The notes beneath the pieces are model-generated. The model made no database searches. It was not told the DNA's origin and worked only from the letters and a program-made list of their open reading frames with translations. A stretch of DNA of 38,430 bases from an uncultured Collinsella sp. (GTDB taxonomy: Bacteria > Actinomycetota > Coriobacteriia > Coriobacteriales > Coriobacteriaceae): assembly GCA_900544725.1 (NCBI GenBank), contig UQWK01000016.1, positions 1 to 38,430 of the forward strand. The letters are read 5' to 3'. The position numbers and the translations under genes are program-made. This document shows positions 7,144-15,685 of the stretch, in pieces; position 1 is the stretch's first letter, and every line of letters starts with the position of its first letter.

Positions 7144-8745
7144 TTAGCCCAGACGCGGGAACAGCGGCTCGCCCTTCTCGACGGGCTGACCACCGGCAAG
7201 CAGGCCCCAAGCGCAAATGCCCTTGAGGTCGTCGCTCGCGGCCTCGTCCTCGCAGGACAGGCGACGCAGGGTCTCGGCAGAAGTCTGGGGCATGAGCGGC
7301 ATCAGCAGGTGAGCGGCAATGCGGATGGCCTCGAGCAGGTTGTAGATCACAAACGCCAGCTCGTCAGCCTTGGCCTCGTCCTTGGCAAGCGCCCAGGGCT
7401 CGGAGTCCTCGATGTAGTGGTTGGCGGCATGGATGAGCTCCATGACCTCGTCCTTGGCTCCACCGTAATCGAGCACGTCCATCTTAGCCATGTAGCGCTC
7501 GACCAGGCCGTCGGCGATCTTTGCCAGCGGGTTGTCGAACGCATCGAACGACGCGGGCTTGGCGGGCGCGCAACCGTCAAAGTACTTGCCGCTCATGTTG
7601 AGCGAGCGCGAGATAAGGTTGCCCCAGCTGTTGGCCAGGTCGGCGTTGTAGACCTGCTCCATGCGCTCAAAGCTGATGGCGCCGTCGGTGCCGGGCACCA
7701 CGTCGGTCATGAAGTAGTAGCGATAGCCCTCGACGCCCAGCATGTCGATAACGTCCTGCGGAGCGATGGCGTTGCCGCGGCTCTTGGACATCTTCTCGGC
7801 CTTGCCGGTCTCGGCATTGCGCACGGTCAGGAAGCCGTGGGCAAAGACGTGCTCAGGCAGGGCCTCGCCGATGGCCATGAGCATGGCCGGCCAAATAACG
7901 CAGTGGAAACGGATGATATCCTTACCCACAATATGGAACTGCGCGGGCCAGCGATAGGCCAGCTCGGCACGGGCCTCGTCGGTGTCGACACCGTAGCCGA
8001 CAGCCGTCATATAGTTGAGCAGCGCATCGAACCACACGTAGGTCACGTGGCCCTCGTCAAACGGGACCTGGATGCCCCAGTCAAAGCTCGTACGGCTCAC
8101 GGAAAGGTCGTTGAGGCCGCCTTCGACAAAGCTGCGCACCTCGTTCATGCGGAACGCGGGCTCGACAAAATCGGGGTGCTCGTCATAGAGCTTGAGCAGC
8201 TTGTCCTGGAACGCAGAGAGCTTAAAGAAATAGGACTCCTCCTGCACGCGCTCGAGCGGACGGTGGCAATCGGGGCACAGGTGCTGGCCGACGCTGCCGT
8301 ACTCTTCGTCACCCTTCTGGACCTGCGTATCGGTGAAGTAGGTCTCGTCGGGCACGCAGTACCAACCGTCATAGCTGCCCTTATACAGGTAGCCGGACTC
8401 CTTCATGCGCTCCCACAGATACTGCACGGCATGATGCTGGCGCGGCTCGGTGGTACGGATGAAGTCGTCGTTGGAGATCTCGAGCTTGCTCCAAAGCTCC
8501 TTGAAGTGCGGAGCCTGGCTGTCGGTCCACTCCTGCGGCGTCATGTTGTGCTTGGCTGCAGCCTCGGCGACCTTCTCGCCGTGCTCGTCCATGCCAGTCA
8601 GGAACTTGACGTTATAGCCGGCGGAGCGACGATAGCGAGCCTGGACGTCGGCGATGATGGTGGAATAAGCCGTGCCCAGATGCGGATCGGCGTTGACGTA
8701 GTAAATGGGCGTCGTGATAAAAAACGAAGGCTTGGTTTGATCCAT
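7144..8745 (-). CDS. metG: Methionine--tRNA ligase
   Basis: Class I synthetase that charges initiator and elongator tRNA-Met. The HIGH-type motif is PHLGT (H22), the KMSKS loop reads EKMSKSRG, and the zinc-knuckle region shows WYCVPDE followed by LCPDC. The C-terminal anticodon-binding helical domain is present. At 533 aa it lacks the optional EMAP/Trbp111-like tRNA-binding appendix found in longer forms. GGAGG lies nine bases upstream of the ATG. It is the last gene of the run after rsmI (69-base gap). Confidence 0.98.
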   Translation of the reverse strand: MDQTKPSFFITTPIYYVNADPHLGTAYSTIIADVQARYRRSAGYNVKFLTGMDEHGEKVAEAAAKHNMTPQEWTDSQAPHFKELWSKLEISNDDFIRTTEPRQHHAVQYLWERMKESGYLYKGSYDGWYCVPDETYFTDTQVQKGDEEYGSVGQHLCPDCHRPLERVQEESYFFKLSAFQDKLLKLYDEHPDFVEPAFRMNEVRSFVEGGLNDLSVSRTSFDWGIQVPFDEGHVTYVWFDALLNYMTAVGYGVDTDEARAELAYRWPAQFHIVGKDIIRFHCVIWPAMLMAIGEALPEHVFAHGFLTVRNAETGKAEKMSKSRGNAIAPQDVIDMLGVEGYRYYFMTDVVPGTDGAISFERMEQVYNADLANSWGNLISRSLNMSGKYFDGCAPAKPASFDAFDNPLAKIADGLVERYMAKMDVLDYGGAKDEVMELIHAANHYIEDSEPWALAKDEAKADELAFVIYNLLEAIRIAAHLLMPLMPQTSAETLRRLSCEDEAASDDLKGICAWGLLAGGQPVEKGEPLFPRLG

Positions 8746-8814
8746 GGGGTTTGTCCTCCAGAAAAACGTTGCATACAGGGGATGATTCTAGCGCAAGGGC
8801 TGGATATCCTCCAT

Positions 8815-9693
8815 CTATTGCATATCGAGCACCATGGCATAGACATCACGCTTGCGGCGCGAGTACTTCTGTGACAGGCGCTTTGCCACCGCGGAGACGG
8901 GCTCCCCCTCCTCGAGCGCGGTGCGAATGTCCTCGCGCAGGGCTTCGTCGGGGTCTACCGCTGCGGCTCCAACCGGCGCGATACCGGCCTCCTCGTCCTC
9001 ACTCGGCGGCGCGATGACCAGCGCGATCTCGCCCTTTACCTCGTCACGGGCACGCAGCTCCTCGGTTAGCTGGGCGGCGGATCCGCGCAAGACTTCCTCG
9101 TGCAGTTTGGTGAGCTCGCGGCAGACGGCAACTTCGCGCTGGGGAAAGACCTCGGCCACGGCCTCGAGCGTCGCGACGATGCGATGTGGAGACTCGTAGA
9201 AGATGAGCGCACCGGGGACGACGGCAAGGCGCTGCAGTCGGCGCACGCGGTCACCGTGTTTGCGACCCAAAAAGCCTTCGAAGAAGAAATGCTCGCAGGG
9301 AATACCGGACGATACGAGCGCCGTGACACAAGCAGAGGGGCCGGGAATAACCTCGACAGGCACATCCGCCTCGCGCGCCGCCTCGACCAGTGCCTGGCCG
9401 GGATCGGACACGCTCGGCATACCGGCGTCCGAGGCAAAGGCGAGGGTCTCCCCCGCCAGCAGGCGGTCGACCAGGCCAGCTGCGCGACTTGCGATCACGT
9501 TCTCGTCGCAACGAACGAGCGGCTTGGAGATGCCTAGGTGCATCAGCAACTTTGAGGTCACACGCGTGTCCTCGCAGCAGACGGCATCGGCGGCGGCAAA
9601 GGCCTCGCCGACACGCGGGGACAGGTCGCCCAGATTACCGATGGGCGTACCGACCACATAAAGTTTGCCCGTGCGGGCGCTGTTTTGCGTCAT
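8815..9693 (-). CDS. rsmI: 16S rRNA (cytidine-1402-2'-O)-methyltransferase
   Basis: RsmI methylates the ribose of C1402 in the decoding centre of 16S rRNA with SAM. The family signature GTPIGNLGDLSPR is at residues 15-27, followed by CEDTRVT, SDAGMPSVSDPG and the PGPSA/GF-FEGFLGRK region of the tetrapyrrole-methylase-like fold. The length of 292 aa is normal. The C-terminal segment SAVAKRLSQKYSRRKRDVYAM matches the HTH-like tail. The start is six bases after the GH5-like gene, with a weak ribosome site, suggesting coupling. Confidence 0.96.
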   Translation of the reverse strand: MTQNSARTGKLYVVGTPIGNLGDLSPRVGEAFAAADAVCCEDTRVTSKLLMHLGISKPLVRCDENVIASRAAGLVDRLLAGETLAFASDAGMPSVSDPGQALVEAAREADVPVEVIPGPSACVTALVSSGIPCEHFFFEGFLGRKHGDRVRRLQRLAVVPGALIFYESPHRIVATLEAVAEVFPQREVAVCRELTKLHEEVLRGSAAQLTEELRARDEVKGEIALVIAPPSEDEEAGIAPVGAAAVDPDEALREDIRTALEEGEPVSAVAKRLSQKYSRRKRDVYAMVLDMQ

Positions 9694-9699
9694 ATCAAC

Positions 9700-10761
9700 C
9701 TATTCAATCATGCCGCGCTCGAGCGTGCCGAGTGCCGCGCGGGCGTCCCATGCTGCAATACGCTTCTCGGTCTTCCATGTTTGGAAGAACCAGCCAGCCG
9801 CCGGCGCAAACGATGCCAGCTGGTTGGCGATGAACACGCGCTCGTAGGCATTGCGGCCCTCGGGCGTAACCGATGAGTTGGCAAAAATCGCCGCACCCGA
9901 CCATTCACCCACCAAAACGGGGAATCCGGTCGAGATTGCCTCCTTGAGCTCACGCTTGTTGCGCGAAATCGCCGTCGTCAGACCGCGGGGGCTCGTGATG
10001 TCGAGCGCATACTCGTCGCGGTAATGGTACAGGTGAAGGTCCATGTAGACGTTCTTGTACTTGGCACCGCGCATAAAGTGCTTCCACTCGCCAGGGTGTC
10101 CCGAAGAGGAAAAGACGACGATCTTGTCCTCGGGCATATACGAACGAACGAGCTCGTACGCGTCACGATAGAAGTTGCGCAGGTAGTGCGCCGGAATGCC
10201 GTCCGTCATGGTAAAAAGGCTCTTACGTACGCTCATCTGCGGCGTATCCAACAGCTCGATGCCCAGCAGGCTCTCGGCCTCACCATAGCGATCGGCCAGG
10301 CGCTCGAGCACATCGAGCGCAACGTGACGGCCATTGGTGGACGAATGCCACTCAGCGACGACTTCCGGCGTCGTGGGCGAATCGTTGGAATCGCCCTGAC
10401 CGCCGGGTACGGTCGCCAGATCGAGCAGTACGCGGATGTTGTACTTGGCTGCCCACTCAATAGCACGGTCGATATAATCGACGACCGAGATGTAGGAAGC
10501 GTCGGACTCCTGCGAGCCAAAGGCATACCACGGCACCGGCAGGCGCACGGCATTGAGACCGATCTGCGCCATACGACGAAAATCGTCCTCGCTCACAAAC
10601 GTCTCGTAATGGCGGCGCATGCGCTCGTTATAGGCAGCGGTGCCCATGGCCTCCTGCAGCTCGGCTGCATTGGATGCTCCGGTCGCTGCATAGAGCGACG
10701 GGGTCACCCAGGGCTCGGGAATAAACCAGCCAGAGAGATTAACGCCGAGAATCCTCTCCAT
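9700..10761 (-). CDS. GH5-like glycoside hydrolase (cellulase/exo-glucanase fold), altered acid/base site
   Basis: A 353-aa TIM-barrel protein resembling GH5 exo-1,3-glucanases. Recognisable segments are GVNLSGWFIPEPW at the N-terminus, RLPVPW (73-78), the HLYHY stretch (243-247) and the nucleophile strand PVLVGEWSGA with E286. At the position where GH5 enzymes carry the acid/base NEP motif (usually ELLNEP) this protein has IELLDTP (D172-T173-P174), confirmed from the codons. No signal peptide is seen, so it is probably cytoplasmic. It heads a unit with rsmI and metG. The start at 10761 is chosen because homology begins there; the ribosome site (GGGGG) is close and weak. Activity is doubtful. 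Confidence 0.8.
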   Translation of the reverse strand: MERILGVNLSGWFIPEPWVTPSLYAATGASNAAELQEAMGTAAYNERMRRHYETFVSEDDFRRMAQIGLNAVRLPVPWYAFGSQESDASYISVVDYIDRAIEWAAKYNIRVLLDLATVPGGQGDSNDSPTTPEVVAEWHSSTNGRHVALDVLERLADRYGEAESLLGIELLDTPQMSVRKSLFTMTDGIPAHYLRNFYRDAYELVRSYMPEDKIVVFSSSGHPGEWKHFMRGAKYKNVYMDLHLYHYRDEYALDITSPRGLTTAISRNKRELKEAISTGFPVLVGEWSGAAIFANSSVTPEGRNAYERVFIANQLASFAPAAGWFFQTWKTEKRIAAWDARAALGTLERGMIE

Positions 10762-10965
10762 CACGGCCCCCTTCGAATCGCGCAGGTCGAACCTGCATCG
10801 TATTGCATAGGAAAAGTATCGTTTTGAGTATACCCGCGCGTGCGGACAGGCGACCGAACGGTCTACAAAGTGGCGCAAAAGTGGGAGGAATGTCCGGGCA
10901 GACGGAACCCGCGCATCCCGCTTTGAGGCTTTATTCCGGGATGCAGTTTCCGCAGGAGCCCTCGG

Positions 10966-10996
10966 TAAAAGAAAAGGACCCCTTTGCAGAGGTCCT
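10966..10996 (-). terminator. Terminator of tRNA-Phe
   Basis: On the minus strand stem AGGACC/GGTCCT (10996-10991 and 10980-10975) with a 10-base loop leads into CTTTTCTTTT. It lies 12 bases after the tRNA 3' end. Confidence 0.7.
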
Positions 10997-11009
10997 AGTC
11001 AATTCAAGG

Positions 11010-11082
<73 letters not shown>

Positions 11083-11114
11083 ATTTGAGGTGTGCCTTGT
11101 TTCAAGGCTTGATT

Positions 11115-11142
11115 AGTATAACCAAGGACGCGCTCCGGTCAA
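11115..11142 (-). promoter_or_regulatory. Promoter of tRNA-Phe
   Basis: Minus-strand TTGACC (11142-11137), 16-base spacer, TATACT (11120-11115), about 33 bases upstream of the mature tRNA. Strong matches to sigma-70-type hexamers. Confidence 0.7.
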
Positions 11143-11250
11143 CCGAGAATTTTAAAAAAGTTTTTGAGCACGACATCGGCCACGATCTCGCTCCTATAGA
11201 ACGGCACGTCAGAAGCATCAACCGACCGCAAGAAGTTTTCACTCAGTCCC

Positions 11251-11610
11251 TTAAGCCGGCACCCGTTGGAAGGCAGGAGTCGAAGCGAGGATTGAAGGGC
11301 GCTCGAGTGCCGCCCAGGCACCGGGACAGGAACACATACGCCAAGGGCAGACGTTTTCGTAGCACACGAGGACATTGCCGCTGCGATCGATAAAGGCAAT
11401 GTCGATGGGATAGGCCATAAAGCAGGTGTGAACCGAGGAACAGCGCGGAAACGCCATGACAAGCGGCAGTCCGCTGGCGGCAATCGGCCGCCGTCCCAGC
11501 ATGCCGCGCAGACGCACGGTAAACGACTCCGCCACCACAAACTCGGCCGGCGTCCAGCCCAACCTGTTGAGCGCCCGCGCGTAGGCGATATAGGACGAGA
11601 CCGCGGTCAC
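11251..11610 (-). CDS. DUF192 family protein, last gene of the Tad operon
   Basis: A 119-aa protein of the DUF192 family, small beta-rich proteins of unknown role. The pattern is visible: FTVRLRGMLGRR, then FPRCSSVHTCFMAYPIDIAFIDRSGNVL, then NVCPWRMCSC. The GTG at 11610 is preferred: it forms a GTGA overlap with the stop of the preceding TadE-like gene, with a GGGGTGG-like site upstream. An ATG at 11631 would add seven residues. Several cysteines (C-P-W-x-x-C-S-C) are unusual. Its place at the end of the pilus operon suggests a link to pilus biogenesis or the cell envelope, which is inference. Confidence 0.75.
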   Translation of the reverse strand: MTAVSSYIAYARALNRLGWTPAEFVVAESFTVRLRGMLGRRPIAASGLPLVMAFPRCSSVHTCFMAYPIDIAFIDRSGNVLVCYENVCPWRMCSCPGAWAALERPSILASTPAFQRVPA

Positions 11611-12083
11611 ATGACCACCCCCGGACGCCATGGATCGACCGTCACCGCGCGTTCATGCGTGAGCATGGCCGGCGCCCCCAGGGAAACGCCGGCGATGCTC
11701 AGCGAACTCGGCCACGGCTCGTAGTGCATGGTGCAGGTATAGGTCCTAAACGTGCCAGAAAGAGAGAGCAGGCCACCATCCGATGACGCCGTGCCTTGCT
11801 CGCTCGAGACCTCGACCTGTAGGTCATATCCCTCCATGGCATCCTGAATCTGAGCTTGAACGGTCGTGGAAGCGTCAATGGAGCTCTCGTCACCCTCCCC
11901 GCCCGGCGCCACAGCGTGCGCAAGCACGATGTCGGGCACCATGCGGTCGAAGCGCGCGACCGCGCCGGCAAAGATCATGATGTTGTACGCGATGAGAGCC
12001 AGCACGAGCAGGACAGGCGTGACCACGGCCATCTCGACCGTCGCCTGGGCACGCTCCTCGCGCAAGCCCGTGCGAATGCCCAT
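11607..12083 (-). CDS. TadE-like pseudopilin-type membrane protein
   Basis: A 158-aa protein with a class III-like N-terminus: a short basic head, then EERAQATVEMAVVTPVLLVLALIAYNIMIF, in which the glutamate next to the hydrophobic helix is the TadE/pilin hallmark. One membrane helix (about residues 15-38) anchors an extracellular domain with an isolated pair of threonines and a single cysteine. Such minor pseudopilins support Flp pilus assembly. The ATG at 12083 overlaps the previous stop as TAATG; longer upstream frames are mirror translation of the large TadG-like gene. Confidence 0.85.
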   Translation of the reverse strand: MGIRTGLREERAQATVEMAVVTPVLLVLALIAYNIMIFAGAVARFDRMVPDIVLAHAVAPGGEGDESSIDASTTVQAQIQDAMEGYDLQVEVSSEQGTASSDGGLLSLSGTFRTYTCTMHYEPWPSSLSIAGVSLGAPAMLTHERAVTVDPWRPGVVM

Positions 12084-14248
12084 TACGACCCACCGCCAAA
12101 AGCCCCCACCAGCGTGGCAACATCGACAGTGAGCGGGATGGAGCCGCCGCCGGGCAGCGGGATCTCCGCAAGCGTGAACACCGCGCCGCTGATGGTGCGC
12201 TCGACGTGATATTCCAATGCCTCGCAAAGTGCCTTGGGGTCAGTCACGCCCAAGGGGATTTTTCGCAGGGTATCTTGAGTTTTGGAGATGCCTGCGATAT
12301 CGGACCCCGGACTTTTGATGACATTGGCGGTATCGGTCAGCACCGGTTTTCTCAGACGCAAATCGCACGGTTCGAGTCCCAGCGCCGCCACGGAGGACGA
12401 AACGGTGTCACCGAGCCAGGACGCGATGGAGCCCAACGCGCCGCTACCCCCTCCCAAGCCACCGATCAGCTCTCCCATAAGCTCGTCGGCCGCACCCTGG
12501 ATGTCTCCGTACCCCACAAGCAAGCGGCCCCAAACATCCATAATGCCGTCGAGCACGCCGGCAACGCCGCCCGAACGCTCCTCCAGCGTCGAGAAAAACC
12601 GCGAGAGAACGTTATTTTGTGCCGTCGCATCATCGGGCGCGAGCACCGCAGCAGAAATTGCACCACGATCGCCAAGCTCAACTGCCGTGTTAAACGAGGA
12701 GTTGAGCTCATCGGGACTGGAGATGGCGCCCGAGACCGCAAAGGCGACCACACCGTTGCGACCGGGCGGAGCGATGCGCGGGCGCTCACCGGAAAGTTCT
12801 TTGATGGCGGTATCGAACGCATTGCCCGCACGGTCGGCTTCGTCCTCGGTCTGACGCTCGAGCTCAAGCTCCTTGTTGCGACAGTCGACGTAGTCCTCCA
12901 GGGCGTCTTTAAACTTGTCAAAGTGATACTCGAAGCCGTTTTCGATAGAGGTTGAAGGCGCCGCAACAGCACCAAGCGACGAAACGCCAAAATGGCACTT
13001 GCTGCATTTATCCTGCCCATCGTAATCGGCAACCGAAGCAAATCCGCTCGGCGTTCCTTTCTTATAGTTAGGGCAGGTCGTCCCGTAATGCAGATACGCC
13101 TTGTCATCGTTCACGCTCGTCGGCCACACCGCATCGGTATAGAGTTCCGTCGCCCGAACCTCATCAGAGTTGCGCGGCAGCAGCGGAATATAGGAGGAAA
13201 CCCTGTCTCCGTTCTCGGTTATATATGCCCGATCGACCTCCGCACTCGCATAGGTATAAAACGCCTTACGCGCCGCAGACTCTGCCTTCATCTCGACACT
13301 CGAGCCTTGGGGCTTCTCGTTTGTCAGACGCCAATGGTAGTAGTCCTTCGCGCGATTAAGGGCAACTTGAGGCTCCCACGTAACGCTCGATGAGTAATGC
13401 GGATTTTGAACACCGGAGAGATCCGTTAGGCTTTTCGCACGCTCCCACATACACGAACAGCTACCGACCGAACCTTTATCCGATCCACCGCAATCCGCTA
13501 GCCAGGCGCGCTCTTTGGCCTTCGCCGTCTCCTCCGATGCTTTTTGTAGCTCCTCGGCCGCGCGCTCCAGATCTTCCGACGCATCTTTAATGGCATCGGT
13601 CGAGATTTCGGATCCTTCGAGCGCAACAAAATCCGACTCAGATGTCCTAGGCACGGCAAGCGCCGTACCGGTATAGGTCACGCCGTCGGTATCCTGCGCC
13701 GATACTGCCTGCATGGCGCGCGCGGCAACCAGGTACGGCAAGGCGGTCTCGATCTTTTGCAGGCCCTTTGCCGCACTTTTGGCAAACTTGTTACGCGTTT
13801 TAATGATCCGGGTTCCCGTATCGATGATATCGCTGCCGACAACCTCGGCGCCCGGAATGAGAATGGCAACCAAGCCGGTGCCGATCGTGGCAAACCCCGC
13901 CAGGCCCAAACTCAAAATACTCGCATCGACCACCGTGGCGGCCGTGTGATAGGACGACACCACGTTGGCGCCCGCCAGTGCACCGCTATCGGCCGCCACC
14001 TGGGTGTCTCCGGCGCGCGACATGCTCCATATCGCCGCGGTCGACGAAAACAGCAGCGTAAGCACCACCAGAATGACAACCGCAGAGGAGAGCGTGGTAT
14101 AGGCACCGTCTTCGATAAACAAGTCGATACCGGCACGGCCCATAAAGCCGCCCCGCTTGTGGCGAGTGCCTGGTCGACGGCGGGCCGCAAACCCTTGCGT
14201 CACCCGCAGCAGGCAGCGCCTAATCCCATGCAGCAATCCATAAATCAT
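12083..14248 (-). CDS. Very large TadG-like surface protein with Cys motifs
   Basis: A 721-aa protein whose N-terminus has a basic head (RRRPGTRHKRGG), an acidic IEDGAYTTLSS turn and one long hydrophobic helix (about residues 55-75: SSAVVILVVLTLLFSSTAAI), then DTQVAADSGALAGA, typical of TadE/TadG-like Flp-associated proteins. The rest is predicted extracellular: an Ala/Glu/Lys coiled coil (about 215-245), two cysteine-rich stretches, an exact C415-S-K-C418-H419 motif, and a glycine-rich C-terminus with beta and helical parts. It is far longer than classical TadG. The start at 14248 has GGAGGG upstream and overlaps the TadE gene by 29 bases. The role is probably pilus-associated, possibly a tip or adhesin; this is inference. 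Confidence 0.8.
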   Translation of the reverse strand: MIYGLLHGIRRCLLRVTQGFAARRRPGTRHKRGGFMGRAGIDLFIEDGAYTTLSSAVVILVVLTLLFSSTAAIWSMSRAGDTQVAADSGALAGANVVSSYHTAATVVDASILSLGLAGFATIGTGLVAILIPGAEVVGSDIIDTGTRIIKTRNKFAKSAAKGLQKIETALPYLVAARAMQAVSAQDTDGVTYTGTALAVPRTSESDFVALEGSEISTDAIKDASEDLERAAEELQKASEETAKAKERAWLADCGGSDKGSVGSCSCMWERAKSLTDLSGVQNPHYSSSVTWEPQVALNRAKDYYHWRLTNEKPQGSSVEMKAESAARKAFYTYASAEVDRAYITENGDRVSSYIPLLPRNSDEVRATELYTDAVWPTSVNDDKAYLHYGTTCPNYKKGTPSGFASVADYDGQDKCSKCHFGVSSLGAVAAPSTSIENGFEYHFDKFKDALEDYVDCRNKELELERQTEDEADRAGNAFDTAIKELSGERPRIAPPGRNGVVAFAVSGAISSPDELNSSFNTAVELGDRGAISAAVLAPDDATAQNNVLSRFFSTLEERSGGVAGVLDGIMDVWGRLLVGYGDIQGAADELMGELIGGLGGGSGALGSIASWLGDTVSSSVAALGLEPCDLRLRKPVLTDTANVIKSPGSDIAGISKTQDTLRKIPLGVTDPKALCEALEYHVERTISGAVFTLAEIPLPGGGSIPLTVDVATLVGAFGGGS

Positions 14249-14732
14249 AATCTCCCTCCAGCCATTCGGGACGCGATCGATACGAGACGTCGACCCTGAG
14301 CTCGACATAGCCGCCCTCACCCGCACTGCCCATGGCCTGCACAAATGCACCGATCACGGGCAGCGGCTTAACCTCGCCGGCAACAGACACGGACGAAACG
14401 CCGCCGGCACCGGCCCGCCCCAACTCGATATCCCACGACAGCGGCCCGCCGGCATGAAAAATCGAGACGTTGGGCACCGCGGCAAGTCTGCGGCGAGTGA
14501 ACTCCTTAAGGTCATCGTCGTCCTCAACCGTCGTCGTGGTCATAAGCCGCGCGGTCTCGGCGGCGGCGGACTCCATGACCGCGCGCGTATAGAGCAGGCA
14601 CACCGGCTGCAACGCGAGCAAGATAAGCGTCAAAAACGTCGGCAGCAAAAAGGCGGCCTCGACCGTAGACTGCGCCCGATCCTCGCACGCGATATCAATA
14701 CAGAGCGATGTCCTTGGCACCCGTCGCGGCAT
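14220..14732 (-). CDS. tadE: TadE-family pilus assembly protein
   Basis: About 170 aa. The N-terminal EDRAQSTVEAAFLLPTFLTLILLALQPVCLLYTRAVMESAA is the classic TadE pseudopilin signature, with a helix that is embedded in the membrane and then processed. The extracellular part is about 115 residues, ending in YRSRPEWLEGDYDLWIAAWD. The start is uncertain: ATG at 14732 or GTG at 14720, both inside the end of the preceding small pilin gene, suggesting coupled translation. Longer frames reaching 15050 are mirror translation and are rejected. TadE-type proteins are required for Flp pilus secretion in known tad systems. Confidence 0.85.
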   Translation of the reverse strand: MPRRVPRTSLCIDIACEDRAQSTVEAAFLLPTFLTLILLALQPVCLLYTRAVMESAAAETARLMTTTTVEDDDDLKEFTRRRLAAVPNVSIFHAGGPLSWDIELGRAGAGGVSSVSVAGEVKPLPVIGAFVQAMGSAGEGGYVELRVDVSYRSRPEWLEGDYDLWIAAWD

Positions 14733-14913
14733 CGATAACCGACGATGGGGCGACGCCATGGGACGCCGCCCGCTCGACCAGCGCCGCCAAGCGCCCATCG
14801 GTGCCAGCGCGCCAAAGCCCCGCAATCGCCAGCACGATCGATAACAGTGCCACGGTGACGATGGCGTATTCGACGGTCGACTGAGCAGATTCCTCACGCA
14901 GGACATCATGCAT
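14695..14913 (-). CDS. Small Flp-pilin-like/TadE-like protein, 72 aa
   Basis: MHDVLREESAQSTVEYAIVTVALLSIVLAIAGLW carries the class III prepilin pattern: acidic residues and Ser/Gln before T-V-E-Y, then one hydrophobic helix, then a short tail of about 35 residues. AGGAGGGG lies seven bases before the ATG. Unlike the main Flp (AQGTTEY), a serine replaces the glycine before the cleavage point, so processing by a prepilin peptidase may differ. It lies directly after the 187-aa membrane protein (stop three bases before this ATG). Confidence 0.85.
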   Translation of the reverse strand: MHDVLREESAQSTVEYAIVTVALLSIVLAIAGLWRAGTDGRLAALVERAASHGVAPSSVIDAATGAKDIALY

Positions 14914-14914
14914 T

Positions 14915-15478
14915 TCACGACCCCTCCTTTGAGCTCGTTGTCTGCGGGACCAAGCGCACCGCGCGCAGGCGGCACGAGGCATCGCTGGCATCCGCGGCAA
15001 CCGTCACCATGTCGACCCAGCCTCGCCCATCGCGCACGATGGCGCCCCATACGTTGCCCTTAATATCGAGATAGCCGCTCAGGGCGAGCTGGGCCGTGGG
15101 CACCTCACGGTAGGCGCGCAACAGGTCTGCCGCCGCCTCGGTCATCGGCCGGTCCTCGGACCATGCGAGTCGAACCGCGATCGCGTTGTCTGCAGACGGC
15201 TTCGTCGCGCTGGCCGCCTGCTCGTCGAGTGCCTGCAAAAAGGTCTGAGCTGTGACGGCGGCATTCTGACCGCCCATATCTCCCGCACCTTTCGCCTGTG
15301 ACACCGCCGCCGAACCCGATCCCAAATCGGCAGTAGCGCCCGGACGCTGCTGTCGCGCAACACCCAGTCCCCAAAGCGTCACCGCTATTGCCACGAGCAA
15401 ACAGGCGAGCACCAGCGGCGAACCAACAGGCCGCCTGCCTTCTACAGGCTGTTGATGCCGTCTTTGATAGCGTTCCAT
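14915..15478 (-). CDS. Membrane-anchored protein of unknown role in the Tad operon
   Basis: A 187-aa protein with a basic N-terminus, one hydrophobic segment (about residues 20-39: SPLVLACLLVAIAVTLWGLG) and a soluble extracellular domain. The domain contains a linker rich in Gly/Ala/Ser, then FLQALDEQAASA and a compact part ending RLRAVRLVPQTTSSKEGS. I do not recognise the family. The ATG at 15478 overlaps the end of flp by 37 bases, so it is probably translated by coupling. The place between the major pilin and the second pilin-like gene points to a pilus assembly accessory role. Confidence 0.75.
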   Translation of the reverse strand: MERYQRRHQQPVEGRRPVGSPLVLACLLVAIAVTLWGLGVARQQRPGATADLGSGSAAVSQAKGAGDMGGQNAAVTAQTFLQALDEQAASATKPSADNAIAVRLAWSEDRPMTEAAADLLRAYREVPTAQLALSGYLDIKGNVWGAIVRDGRGWVDMVTVAADASDASCRLRAVRLVPQTTSSKEGS

Positions 15479-15675
15479 AGTTCTTCGACTTTGCTCTTAA
15501 ACGCGACGATGGCAATAATCGCGATCACTACGAGCACGCCGACCAAGATGGCGTATTCGGTAGTGCCCTGCGCGCTCTCCTCCCGCAACAGCGCCTTGGC
15601 ACGCTGGCGAGCGCGGATTGCCCGGCAAAAAGCCCAGCTCCAAGCCTTGCCCGCAATGTCGGTCATCGTGTTCAT
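15442..15675 (-). CDS. flp: Flp-family major pilin
   Basis: A 77-aa prepilin. A basic leader (CRAIRARQRAKALLREESAQG) is followed by TTEYAILVGVLVVIAIIAIVAFKSKVEELWNAIKDGINSL. The G-TTEY junction is the Flp prepilin-peptidase site, and the hydrophobic helix forms the pilus core. The mature peptide is about 41 residues, very small as usual for Flp pilins. GGAGG lies six bases upstream of the ATG, a strong site consistent with high expression. No prepilin peptidase gene is nearby. Confidence 0.93.
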   Translation of the reverse strand: MNTMTDIAGKAWSWAFCRAIRARQRAKALLREESAQGTTEYAILVGVLVVIAIIAIVAFKSKVEELWNAIKDGINSL

Positions 15676-15685
15676 GTATTCCTCC

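Noticed and set aside
7081..8874. A 597-codon frame antisense to metG
   Set aside because: Mirror of metG; begins inside the minus-strand terminator.
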